A DNA stretch of 64,000 nt, taken from assembly GCA_045130475.1 (NCBI GenBank), contig JBGUPU010000062.1, forward strand, positions 1 through 64,000, read 5' to 3'. The notes below the pieces were generated by a model, which saw only the letters and a program-made list of their open reading frames with translations, was not told where the DNA came from and made no database searches. How positions within the stretch are numbered: the stretch's first letter is position 1; every line of letters begins with the position of its first letter. Position numbers and translations under genes: made by a program. This document shows, in pieces, positions 15,873-23,856 of the stretch. The DNA comes from CAG-791 sp045130475 (lineage in GTDB: Bacteria; Bacillota; Clostridia; Lachnospirales; Lachnospiraceae).

Positions 15873-17228
15873 CTATATGTGTAATATTGTTTTTGCAATC
15901 GTGAAATAAACTGTCAGAGAAATGGCATCCACGATGGTCGTGATGAAGGGGCTGGCCATGACGGCCGGGTCAAATCCGATATGTTCAGCCGTAAGAGGCA
16001 GTACGCAGCCGATCACTTTGGCGATCAGTACGACGACCACCAGTGTCATACAGACAATGGCTGCCACCTGGATGGGAATCCGGTCAATGACGAGAAGCTT
16101 GACAAAATTACAGAGCGACAGCGTCACACCGCACATAGCGGCGACCCGGATTTCCTTCCACACCGCCTGCAGCGTCTCCTTGAACTCGATCTCGCCCAGA
16201 GAGATGCCTCGGATGACCGAGACGCTGGCCTGGGAGCCGGCATTACCGCCGGTATCCATCAGCATGGGAATATAGGCTGTCAGGATCACATATTTGGCAA
16301 GGGCTCCCTCCGCGCGGGTGATGATCGCCCCCGTAAACGTCGCCGAGATCATCAGGAACAGGAGCCAGGGCATCCTGGCCTTGTAGGTCTCCAGGATACT
16401 GGTCTTGAAATAAGGTCTGTCCGTAGGCAGGATAGCTGCCATCTTTTCGATATCCTCAGTGGCCTCTTCCTGGATGATATCGACGATATCGTCGATGGTG
16501 ATGATACCGACCATACGGTCTTCGTTGTCCACGACGGGCATGGCGGTAAAATCGTATTTCTGGAAAGCCATTGCAACTTCTTCCTGGTCGGTCGTGGTGT
16601 TGATGCTGATGATATTTTCATTCATCATCTCGCCGATGACCGTGTCGGGATCCGCCATGACCAGGTATCGGAGGGCAACAGTGCCGAGCAGGACGCGCTG
16701 GGGATCCAGTACATAGCACACATTGACAGTCTCCTTGTCGAGTCCGATCCTGCGGATGCGCTCGATCGCGTCCCTGACTGTCATGCTTTCCTTGAGATCC
16801 ACATACTCGACCGTCATGATACTGCCGGCCGAATCCTCGGGGTAACGGAGCAGGTGGTTGATATCCGCCCGGGTATCGGGGCGGGCATTGCTCAGGATCT
16901 TCTTGACGACATTGGCAGGCATCTCTTCCAGGAAGTCCGCCGCATCGTCCGCCATCAGGTTGTCGATGACACTGGAAGCTTCTTTATCGGAAAGTGACTG
17001 GATAATATACTGCTGATCTTCGAATTCCAGATCAGCGAAGACATCCGCCGCCATGCTCTTGGGAAGGATGCGGAAAATCTTCAGCGACTCCTCGTCCTCC
17101 ATGTCATCCATGACCGCTGCGATATCAGCTGTCTGCATATCCGCACAGGTCTGCCGCAATCTGGTATACTGCCTTGATTCAAGCAATTCCCGGAGAAGAT
17201 CTTCATATTCCCTGTTTTTATCTTCCAT
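15873..17228 (-). CDS. mgtE: Magnesium transporter MgtE
   Basis: This is a membrane Mg2+ channel gated by intracellular Mg2+. The 451-residue protein has the MgtE layout. An N-terminal helical superhelix (about 1-130) contains LMADDAADFLEEMP. Two CBS domains (about 135-255) contain MTVEYVDLKESMTVRDAI and MPVVDNEDRMVGIITIDDIVDII. Five C-terminal membrane segments follow (about 285-451), including MDTGGNAGSQASVSVIRG, the Mg2+-pore signature. AAAGGGG precedes the ATG. No Mg riboswitch fits in the 59-base gap upstream, so control is probably at the protein level. The YigZ gene lies just upstream on the same strand. Confidence 0.96.
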   Translation of the reverse strand: MEDKNREYEDLLRELLESRQYTRLRQTCADMQTADIAAVMDDMEDEESLKIFRILPKSMAADVFADLEFEDQQYIIQSLSDKEASSVIDNLMADDAADFLEEMPANVVKKILSNARPDTRADINHLLRYPEDSAGSIMTVEYVDLKESMTVRDAIERIRRIGLDKETVNVCYVLDPQRVLLGTVALRYLVMADPDTVIGEMMNENIISINTTTDQEEVAMAFQKYDFTAMPVVDNEDRMVGIITIDDIVDIIQEEATEDIEKMAAILPTDRPYFKTSILETYKARMPWLLFLMISATFTGAIITRAEGALAKYVILTAYIPMLMDTGGNAGSQASVSVIRGISLGEIEFKETLQAVWKEIRVAAMCGVTLSLCNFVKLLVIDRIPIQVAAIVCMTLVVVVLIAKVIGCVLPLTAEHIGFDPAVMASPFITTIVDAISLTVYFTIAKTILHI

Positions 17229-17287
17229 GATGCCCCTTTCCTTATATATTCCATATATTCCGCTCAGATCCGGAAGCAGGCTGCGTT

Positions 17288-17935
17288 TTATTGTTTCCCG
17301 CCGCTGCTGCCGATCGGATAAAAACCTGCGGATTCCGTCTCGATCTCTGCCGTGCCGCTGGTGAGAGCCGTGATCGTGGTCAGAAGATTGTCTGCCCGCT
17401 CTTCCTCTACAGTCAGATGAAGCGTGACTTTGGCGCCGTATTCCGTCTCCCCCATCTCCGTTTCCCCGCGGCGGAGTTCATAAAGAAGCCTGTCCAATGC
17501 CCCGTACTCCACGGTTACTGCAAGTTTCCGGCACAGACACATGCGGACAGTCTGCGCGTCTTCGAGGGCCGCGCGGGCAGCCTGTGTATAGGAGCGCACC
17601 AGGCCGCCGGTTCCCAGCAGAGTGCCTCCGAAATATCTTGTAACTACCACAAGGATGTTGGTGCAGCCGCTCCCCTCGATCACTTTGAGGATCGGCTGGC
17701 CTGCTGTTCCGGAAGGCTCCCCGTCATCAGAGGATTTTCTGCGCTCCGATCCCTCTCCGAGCACCCATGCATAACAGTGATGCCGGGCATCATAATACTG
17801 CTTTCGGATCCGCGTCAGATGGGCAGAAGCCTCTTCCTCCGATTCCACATGGATCGCCTCCCCCAGAAAACGGGACTTTTTTTCTTCGTATTCACCTTTT
17901 CCGGTCTCCCTGATCGTAAGGTATTCGGCTGCCAT
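17288..17935 (-). CDS. YigZ/IMPACT family protein
   Basis: This 215-residue protein has the UPF0029/IMPACT N-terminal domain: KSRFLGEAIHVESEEEA, RHHCYAWVLG, DDGEPSGTAGQPIL and RYFGGTLLGTGGLVRSYTQAA, residues about 20-130. The usual YigZ C-terminal ferredoxin-like domain follows. The family is linked to translation control in eukaryotes; the bacterial role is not settled. The start follows AGGAGGAGG. It ends 59 bases before mgtE and is probably co-transcribed with it. Confidence 0.93.
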   Translation of the reverse strand: MAAEYLTIRETGKGEYEEKKSRFLGEAIHVESEEEASAHLTRIRKQYYDARHHCYAWVLGEGSERRKSSDDGEPSGTAGQPILKVIEGSGCTNILVVVTRYFGGTLLGTGGLVRSYTQAARAALEDAQTVRMCLCRKLAVTVEYGALDRLLYELRRGETEMGETEYGAKVTLHLTVEEERADNLLTTITALTSGTAEIETESAGFYPIGSSGGKQ

Positions 17936-18057
17936 TCCCGTCCTCCTCCTTGTTTTTACACAGACATCGCCTTGTATAGTATATCATCAAAACAACACTT
18001 TGGGGAAATCTGTAACTTATGTTTTCCTTTTTTCGTGTTTATTAGCATGGGTGTTTT

Positions 18058-18066
18058 TGTTATAAT
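18058..18066 (+). promoter_or_regulatory. Extended -10 promoter for the class A PBP gene
   Basis: TG-T-TATAAT (TATAAT at 18061-18066) lies 127 bases before the gene. No strong -35 is visible, as is usual for extended -10 promoters. Confidence 0.55.
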
Positions 18067-18192
18067 GTAGAAATAATGGTCGTCTGCGGCCATTTTCGGA
18101 CTCGGTCTGTCCTGTTTCTGCCTTTTGCGCACTATTGAGATACAGACCGTTTATTCTCCGCTGAGAAAAAGAAATGGAAGAAGGTATCATCT

Positions 18193-20733
18193 ATGGTATT
18201 TGACAAGAAAACAGTTACCGGAAGACGAAAGGCTCTCGATGCAAAATCCGCCAAGCGTTTTTCGCGTCTCCGCATCCTGGTGATCACGATGCTGATCGTT
18301 GTGATCGCCGGAACCGGTCTCATCGGGGCCAGTGCCGTCTACGGCACTTACAGGGGGATCCTGGAAGTATCGCCCGATATCGGCACAATCGATGTAAGCC
18401 CCAAGGGATTCTCCACCTTTGTCTACGACAACAAGGGCACGGAGATTGCCAAGCTGGTCTCGACAGACTCCAACCGTATTCCCGTTGACCAGAGCGGCAT
18501 CTCGGAAAACCTCGCCCACGCATTTGTTGCCATTGAAGATGAGCGTTTTTATCAGCACAGAGGAATCGATATCCCCGGCATTTTCCGCGCAATCTATGTC
18601 GGCATCCGGGGCGGTCTGGATTTCTCTGAGGGCGCAAGTACGATCACACAGCAGCTGATCAAGAACAACGTCTTCACAGACTGGACAAACGAGACGACCC
18701 AGGATCGTGTCAAGAGAAAGATTCAGGAACAGTACCTGGCCTATGAGCTCGAAAAGAGCATGCCCAAATCCGAGATCCTCCTGAACTATCTCAATACGAT
18801 CAACCTCGGCCACAACACACTCGGTGTCGAAGCTGCCGCACAGCGCTACTTCAACAAGTCCGCCGTGGATCTGTCGCTGGCGGAATGTGCCGTACTGGCC
18901 GCGATCACCCAGAACCCGACTGCCTATGATCCGATCGTGTATCCCGAGGACAACCGGTCACGCCAGGAAGTCGTCCTGGAGCACATGCTGACACAGGGCT
19001 ATATCACGCAGCAGCAGTACGAAGAGGCACTTCAGGAAAAAGTCTATGAGACGATCGCGACTGTCAACATCGACAAAGAAAAAGTTGACAACCGTGTAAA
19101 CTCCTACTTCGTCGACGCTTTGATCCGTCAGGTCCTGCGCGATATGCAGAACGAAGAACTCAACCTGATCGACGACGGTGTGGCATGGGACGAGGATCAG
19201 GCTTATGCCATGCTCTACAGCGGCGGCCTCCGCATCGATTCGACCCAGGATCCCGATATCCAGAAGATCGTCGATAAACAGTGCAGTGAAGATTCCGGCA
19301 ACTTCCCGGGCGGCACGACATATTATCTCAATTATGCGCTGACCGTCATCTCTCCCGACGGTACAGAGACAAACTATGACAGCAACAATCTGGAAGCCTA
19401 TTTCCGGGAGCGGGATGAAAACTACAGCATTCTCTACACCTCCAGATCCCGCGCCAGGGAAGACATCGAGGCTTTCCGCAATTCTGTGATGGGACCTGAC
19501 GACATGTACGACGAGAACTATGAACTCGCCCCCCAGCCGGAAATCTCCGTGACCGTCTCGGATCAGGATACCGGCTATGTCGTTGCCATGCTGGGCGGCC
19601 GCGGTGAGAAGGAAGCCAGCCGCACACTTAACCGCGCAACAGACACGACCAGACAGCCCGGCTCCACATTTAAGATCGTCTCCACTTTTGCCGCAGCCCT
19701 GGACAGCGACCAGGCCAGGGACAGATACGGAAACCGATTCACACTGGCCTCCACCCAGCTGGACGAAAAGTTCAAATACAGCAACGGTGTTGAAGTGCAC
19801 AACTGGTACTCGGGCTACCGCGGGAATCAGACAATCCGTTCCGCGATCCAGGATTCCCTCAACGTCATTGCCGTCAAGACTCTGACAGATATCACACCTC
19901 AGCTCGGCTATGAATATGCAGAAAAGCTCGGCATCAACACTCTCGTTGACGGGGAAGAGATCAACGGACAGATCTTCTCGGATGCCAATCAGACCCTTGC
20001 TCTCGGCGGCATCACCTACGGCGTGCGCAACATTGAGCTCAATGCAGCCTTCGCAACGATCGCAAACGGCGGAAAATACATTGTCCCCCGCCTCTACACA
20101 AAGGTTGTTGACCAGGAAGGCCGGGTCGTTCTCGACAACACCGATCCCGAAAAGGAACGGGTGCTGAAAAAGACCACCTGTTTCCTCCTCACAGACGCCA
20201 TGAAAGACGTGCTGACCAAGGGCACCGGAACGGCCGCCAACTTTACCTCCACTGCAGTAGCCGGAAAAACCGGTACAACGGAGGACAGCAACGATGTCTG
20301 GTTTTCCGGTTACACACCGAACTATACTGCCACTGTCTGGGCAGGCTACGACAACAACACCAAGCTCCAGAGAAACGAGGAATCCCTTGCAATGATCATC
20401 TGGAGACAGGTCATGTCCAACATCGATGCCAACAAGAAATCCTCAGACTTCCATAAGCCCGACGGCCTCACCACAGCTTATGTCTGCAAAGATACAGGCC
20501 AGCTCGCGGTTAGCGGCTACTGTGACCACGCCTATAACGAATACTTTGTCAAAGGTACAGAGCCGAAATCCTACTGCTCTGTAGGCCAGAAGAAAAAGCA
20601 GAAAGCGGCTGACAAGAAAAAGAAGGAAGAAGAAAGAAAGAGGCAGCAGCAGCAACAGCAGCAGGACGCTGCGCAGAGGAAAAATACCAGCAGCTCCGGC
20701 GGCGGCTCCATTACCGGCCTGGATGATGACTGA
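18193..20733 (+). CDS. Class A penicillin-binding protein (glycosyltransferase/transpeptidase)
   Basis: This bifunctional peptidoglycan synthase polymerises lipid II and cross-links the strands outside the membrane. The 846-residue protein has a short Lys/Arg-rich cytosolic tail and one membrane anchor (about 28-50). The GT51 domain shows EDERFYQHRGID and EGASTITQQLIKN, with NTINLGHNTLGVEAAAQRYF. The transpeptidase has the active Ser in GSTFK, SLN in IQDSLNVIAVK and KTGTT. The C-terminus is a Lys/Glu/Gln-rich tail with seven consecutive Gln and a Ser/Gly stretch, probably disordered. The ribosome site (GAAGAAGG) is modest. It is monocistronic, ending at a strong hairpin. Confidence 0.96.
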   Translation: MVFDKKTVTGRRKALDAKSAKRFSRLRILVITMLIVVIAGTGLIGASAVYGTYRGILEVSPDIGTIDVSPKGFSTFVYDNKGTEIAKLVSTDSNRIPVDQSGISENLAHAFVAIEDERFYQHRGIDIPGIFRAIYVGIRGGLDFSEGASTITQQLIKNNVFTDWTNETTQDRVKRKIQEQYLAYELEKSMPKSEILLNYLNTINLGHNTLGVEAAAQRYFNKSAVDLSLAECAVLAAITQNPTAYDPIVYPEDNRSRQEVVLEHMLTQGYITQQQYEEALQEKVYETIATVNIDKEKVDNRVNSYFVDALIRQVLRDMQNEELNLIDDGVAWDEDQAYAMLYSGGLRIDSTQDPDIQKIVDKQCSEDSGNFPGGTTYYLNYALTVISPDGTETNYDSNNLEAYFRERDENYSILYTSRSRAREDIEAFRNSVMGPDDMYDENYELAPQPEISVTVSDQDTGYVVAMLGGRGEKEASRTLNRATDTTRQPGSTFKIVSTFAAALDSDQARDRYGNRFTLASTQLDEKFKYSNGVEVHNWYSGYRGNQTIRSAIQDSLNVIAVKTLTDITPQLGYEYAEKLGINTLVDGEEINGQIFSDANQTLALGGITYGVRNIELNAAFATIANGGKYIVPRLYTKVVDQEGRVVLDNTDPEKERVLKKTTCFLLTDAMKDVLTKGTGTAANFTSTAVAGKTGTTEDSNDVWFSGYTPNYTATVWAGYDNNTKLQRNEESLAMIIWRQVMSNIDANKKSSDFHKPDGLTTAYVCKDTGQLAVSGYCDHAYNEYFVKGTEPKSYCSVGQKKKQKAADKKKKEEERKRQQQQQQQDAAQRKNTSSSGGGSITGLDDD

Positions 20734-20756
20734 TCCCTGAATATAAGAATAAGCAT

Positions 20757-20798
20757 AAAAAAACGATCGGCAGCGCAGCGCGGCCGATCGTTTTTTTT
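20757..20798. terminator. Terminator after the PBP gene, shared with the convergent gene
   Basis: AACGATCGGC (20762-20771) and GCCGATCGTT (20783-20792) form a 10-bp stem flanked by A- and T-runs. It serves the plus-strand PBP gene and possibly the minus-strand gene ending at 20797. Confidence 0.9.
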
Positions 20799-21252
20799 AT
20801 ACTTTTTTGTGAAGGAGAAACAGTACGCCGACTGCGCCGCAGATGAGCATCACAATCCCGGCAAAGAAAAGGACATCGGGATAGATAGAATCTGTGCCGG
20901 CAATTTCAAGTACACCGTTTAAAAAGCTCGCCGCCGTGACTGCCGCGATCCCAAAACGGTATATATCCTTGAGAATATCCACCGCAGAGTCCGTCATGAT
21001 ATTTTCATTGTCAGCACCCTCTGCACTCTTTCTGCTGTCGGTTTGTTTTTTTCGGAAGGGGAAGACCTCCCTCTCCTCTAAAAAAACAGGAACAGCGCCG
21101 AAAACCAGCGGCCAGAGAGCGAGACAGCGCATCCAGAACGAATGGATCCCGTGTGAAAAGTGACCGTATACAACAGACACGATCAGACAGAAGATCGCAA
21201 TTACCAGATAGCGATACATTTTCTTTCCGCTCTTTCTTACATCATCCTGCAT
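20797..21252 (-). CDS. Small membrane protein of unknown function
   Basis: I do not recognise this 151-residue protein. It has four hydrophobic stretches: two near the N-terminus (about 12-32 and 40-58), then a charged loop of about 35 residues, and two near the C-terminus (about 95-118 and 125-146). The ATG at 21252 is preferred because AAGGAA lies upstream; an in-frame ATG at 21303 would add 17 polar residues without a clear ribosome site. It is the last of three minus-strand genes with a GT2-GtrA fusion and a NAGPA-type glycosidase. A role in surface glycan assembly is suggested only by that position. Confidence 0.6.
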   Translation of the reverse strand: MQDDVRKSGKKMYRYLVIAIFCLIVSVVYGHFSHGIHSFWMRCLALWPLVFGAVPVFLEEREVFPFRKKQTDSRKSAEGADNENIMTDSAVDILKDIYRFGIAAVTAASFLNGVLEIAGTDSIYPDVLFFAGIVMLICGAVGVLFLLHKKV

Positions 21253-21330
21253 TTGTTTCCATTCCTTATTGCTTTTTTCACTGCTGATCAAATCGGGAAT
21301 CATCCCGCATTTATATTCCCTGCCGATCAG

Positions 21331-22242
21331 TCAGTAACCTATGTAGAGAATATCGCTGATCGTGCGCTCAGCGATCACATCCCCGTAAGTCGTCGGTTTG
21401 TTGAGCACTTTACCGTTGAACCAGATGGTCGAGGAACCGCCTCCGTCAAGATTGTAGGCGATCTCACAGCCTTCATTCAGCATCAGCTCCGCCAGCTGAT
21501 AGAGGGAAAGTCCCCTGCTCTCCGCAGTCCTGCCGTCCGAGACCGCCATAATGTAATGGCCCGGCTCCAGAATGCCGATCGCAGTCCGCGGATTGGTGAT
21601 CTGGGCACGCTCCACCTCTTCCCCCTCAAAGACCTGCAGCCGGCCCTGATTGACCAGAGCAGGTCCGAATGAAAAGATCTCACGGGCGCCTTTGTCTGCA
21701 AGCTCCTGTGCCGTCACAGAGGCTTCCCTGATGATCTCAAAAGAGCCGTCCTCCCATATGACCAGATCTTCTCCATATGGGTAGCGTGTATTGGACAGCT
21801 TGCGGTAGAGATAGGCACCGCGCATAACATATCCTTTTTCACGGAAGCCGTAATAATCTCCGTTGATCGCGAAAACAGCCCCGTTCCGCTTTGCAATGGA
21901 TGACGTCGTTTCCGCAAGATTGCGCCCGAAGGAATCTCCTGCAAGACCTGTCTTGAGCAGTTCGGGATCTTTGAGCCGTACATCAGCCAGATAGACCGTG
22001 GTATCATACATGCGCTCTGTACGGATCCGGATAAGGATGTTTCCGTCATCGTAGCTGTCATCAGTTACAACTGCCTTGTACTCTCCGCCCCAGGCGCTTC
22101 TTTCGCCTCGCAGGATCTTCACTATATTTCTGGGGATCACAAATGCGTCCAGAATCACAAACAGGGAATACAGAACAAGAAAAACCGCATATGCGATGCG
22201 GATCCTCCCTGTTCCCTTCTTCCTGCGTTTTTTGTCTGTCAT
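21331..22242 (-). CDS. Phosphodiester glycosidase (NAGPA) family membrane-anchored protein
   Basis: The NAGPA fold removes GlcNAc from phosphodiester-linked sugars in animals; bacterial members are exported and linked to exopolysaccharide or wall polymer processing. The 303-residue protein has one N-terminal anchor (about 14-36). The external domain contains AINGDYYGFR, FGPALVNQG, NPRTAIGI and the hallmark NLDGGGSSTIWFNGKVLNKP. TAAGAGG precedes the ATG, which lies 6 bases after the stop of the GT2-GtrA gene, so the two are co-transcribed. It may trim or modify a glycan built with the upstream glycosyltransferase. Confidence 0.9.
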   Translation of the reverse strand: MTDKKRRKKGTGRIRIAYAVFLVLYSLFVILDAFVIPRNIVKILRGERSAWGGEYKAVVTDDSYDDGNILIRIRTERMYDTTVYLADVRLKDPELLKTGLAGDSFGRNLAETTSSIAKRNGAVFAINGDYYGFREKGYVMRGAYLYRKLSNTRYPYGEDLVIWEDGSFEIIREASVTAQELADKGAREIFSFGPALVNQGRLQVFEGEEVERAQITNPRTAIGILEPGHYIMAVSDGRTAESRGLSLYQLAELMLNEGCEIAYNLDGGGSSTIWFNGKVLNKPTTYGDVIAERTISDILYIGY

Positions 22243-22248
22243 AACCTC

Positions 22249-23394
22249 TTACCGTTTCCGGGGTGTCTTAAATACCCAGCGCTTCTGAATGTGATAGTTC
22301 GTAATAAAAAGTGTTACATCCGCGATGATTTTCCCAAGAGCCGCCGGCATACCGCTGTAGGAGAAGGCTGTCACCATACCGGCATTGCAGAGTATATTGG
22401 CTCCAAACAGTGCCAGATAGCGCACTGCCTCTCTGCCCGCATGCCCTCTGCTCTGAAAGCTCCAGCGTCTGTTGACTTCAAAATTGAAAGCTCCCGAGCC
22501 GATCCTGGCTGCAGCCGCAGAGATGCCTGCCGCCTTTGCAGCAGATCCTGTAACTGCCGCCGCGCCTTCCGCACCGCCGGCCAGGGAGGAAAAGGCAGAC
22601 ATTCCGAACAGCTTCAGGAAGACCAGGAACAATGCCCAGTCCACCAGCGCGCTGCCTCCCGATGCCGCCGCGTAGCGCAGAGGTTTTTTATAGATCAGCA
22701 AGGAGTCCCGCACCGGCCGGAAATGAGATGTACGGTTGCCTTCTTCGTAAACCGTTTCAATCGGAATCTGGACCAGTTCCGCCTGTCTGACAGCCTCTGT
22801 CAGAAAATTCATCTCATATTCGTATCTGTCTCCCTCCGTATCCAGGGCCAGGGGCAGCAACGCCGCGGGGATTCCCCGCAGGCCGGTCTGGGTATCCCCG
22901 CAGGCAGTGCCCGTGGAGAGTCGGAAAAAGGCCGCTGTGATCCGGTTGCCCAGCATGCTGCGGGCAGGTACATCCTTGCCCGAAAAATCCCTGACGCCGA
23001 GCACGAGAACCGGCCCGGCAGCATCCTTGCCGTTCCTTTCCGCAAGTGTCCGGGCGACCCGGACGATATCCCCGGGAAGGTGCTGTCCGTCAGCATCCGC
23101 TGTCACAACATGGATATCCTGTCCGAAAAAATCTATGGCTGCCCGGACACCGGTGCGGATTGCCGCGCCTTTGCCGCGGTTGATCTCGTGGTGTACGACG
23201 CGGCAGCCCATTGCCTCCGCCGCCTCAAAAAGAGCTTTGTAGGATTCCTGACCGCCGTCGTCCACCAGGACGATCCCGTCAATTTGTCTGTCTTCACTAT
23301 CTGCCGGATCCCGGTACTCTTTTAAAGCTTCCAGGAGCTGAAGCATCTTGCCTTCCGGTTTATATGCCGGAATGAGGATAATCATCTTTCCCAT
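22249..23394 (-). CDS. Fusion of a GT2 glycosyltransferase with a GtrA-type membrane domain
   Basis: This 381-residue protein joins a polyprenyl-phosphate-sugar synthase-like GT2 domain to a GtrA domain. The GT2 part has IILIPAYKPEGKML, VLVDDGG, ADADGQHLPGDI and GDTQTGLRGIP (about 1-225). The GtrA part (about 245-378) has four hydrophobic segments and FNFEVNRRWSFQ plus NYHIQKRWVF. GtrA proteins are thought to move the lipid-linked sugar across the membrane; fusion would couple synthesis with flipping. The internal ATG at 23394 is chosen because AGGAG lies 7 bases upstream. An alanine-rich insertion near 270-300 is unusual for GtrA. The downstream NAGPA gene suggests a shared surface-glycan task. 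Confidence 0.9.
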   Translation of the reverse strand: MGKMIILIPAYKPEGKMLQLLEALKEYRDPADSEDRQIDGIVLVDDGGQESYKALFEAAEAMGCRVVHHEINRGKGAAIRTGVRAAIDFFGQDIHVVTADADGQHLPGDIVRVARTLAERNGKDAAGPVLVLGVRDFSGKDVPARSMLGNRITAAFFRLSTGTACGDTQTGLRGIPAALLPLALDTEGDRYEYEMNFLTEAVRQAELVQIPIETVYEEGNRTSHFRPVRDSLLIYKKPLRYAAASGGSALVDWALFLVFLKLFGMSAFSSLAGGAEGAAAVTGSAAKAAGISAAAARIGSGAFNFEVNRRWSFQSRGHAGREAVRYLALFGANILCNAGMVTAFSYSGMPAALGKIIADVTLFITNYHIQKRWVFKTPRKR

Positions 23395-23544
23395 CTCTGT
23401 TCTCCTGATGCATTTCTGATGCAAATTCTTTTCAGCCTATGACCCTGTTGTTTTCAGGTCTGCTGTCATCTTCGGATTATAGCGCATCCGGGGCGGGTAT
23501 GGGGGAAAAACACAGGTTTTCCACAAAATGGTTGCCTGAAATTC

Positions 23545-23580
23545 AAAAAACTCCGGAAAACCACAATGGCTTTCCGGAGT
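23545..23580 (-). terminator. Terminator after tRNA-Met
   Basis: On the minus strand ACTCCGGAAA pairs with TTTCCGGAGT around an 11-base loop, followed by TTTTTT. It begins 11 bases past the tRNA 3' end. Confidence 0.9.
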
Positions 23581-23590
23581 AACATTCAAG

Positions 23591-23664
23591 TAGCGAGGGG
23601 GGGACTTGAACCCTCGACACCGCGGGTATGAACCGCGTGCTCTAGCCAGCTGAGCTACCTCGCC
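23591..23664 (-). tRNA. tRNA-Met (CAU), elongator type
   Basis: A 74-base cloverleaf: acceptor GGCGAGG/CCTCGCT with a G-T first pair, D arm GCTC..GAGC, and anticodon arm CGCGG-TTCATAC-CCGCG. The T arm GAGGG-TTCAAGT-CCCCC contains one mispair. The CAU anticodon and the GGCG start match elongator Met tRNAs rather than the initiator, which would have a C1:A72 mismatch. A lysidine-modified Ile tRNA is a weaker alternative. CCA is not encoded. Confidence 0.93.
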
Positions 23665-23734
23665 ATATGAAAATTTGTACTGCTGAACACTTCACAGAAG
23701 GAATTTTTTTCTTCTGTCTTCGGTCAGCTTCTAT

Positions 23735-23763
23735 AGTATACGATTGAGAATGAAGTTTGTCAA
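23735..23763 (-). promoter_or_regulatory. Strong sigma-A promoter of tRNA-Met
   Basis: On the minus strand TTGACA (23758-23763), a 17-base spacer and TATACT (23735-23740) lie about 70 bases before the tRNA. Confidence 0.8.
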
Positions 23764-23802
23764 CAGGAATTTTTTACTTTTTTCCGGGATTCAAACTTTG
23801 GA

Positions 23803-23848
23803 AAAAGGCCCATGAAGAAACGTATTCAGACGCCTCTTCATGAGCCTG
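23803..23848 (-). terminator. Terminator after clpB
   Basis: On the minus strand AGGCTCATGAAGA pairs with TCTTCATGGGCCT (one G-T wobble) and runs into TTTTT. It lies just past the clpB stop. Confidence 0.85.
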
Positions 23849-23856
23849 TAGATGTA

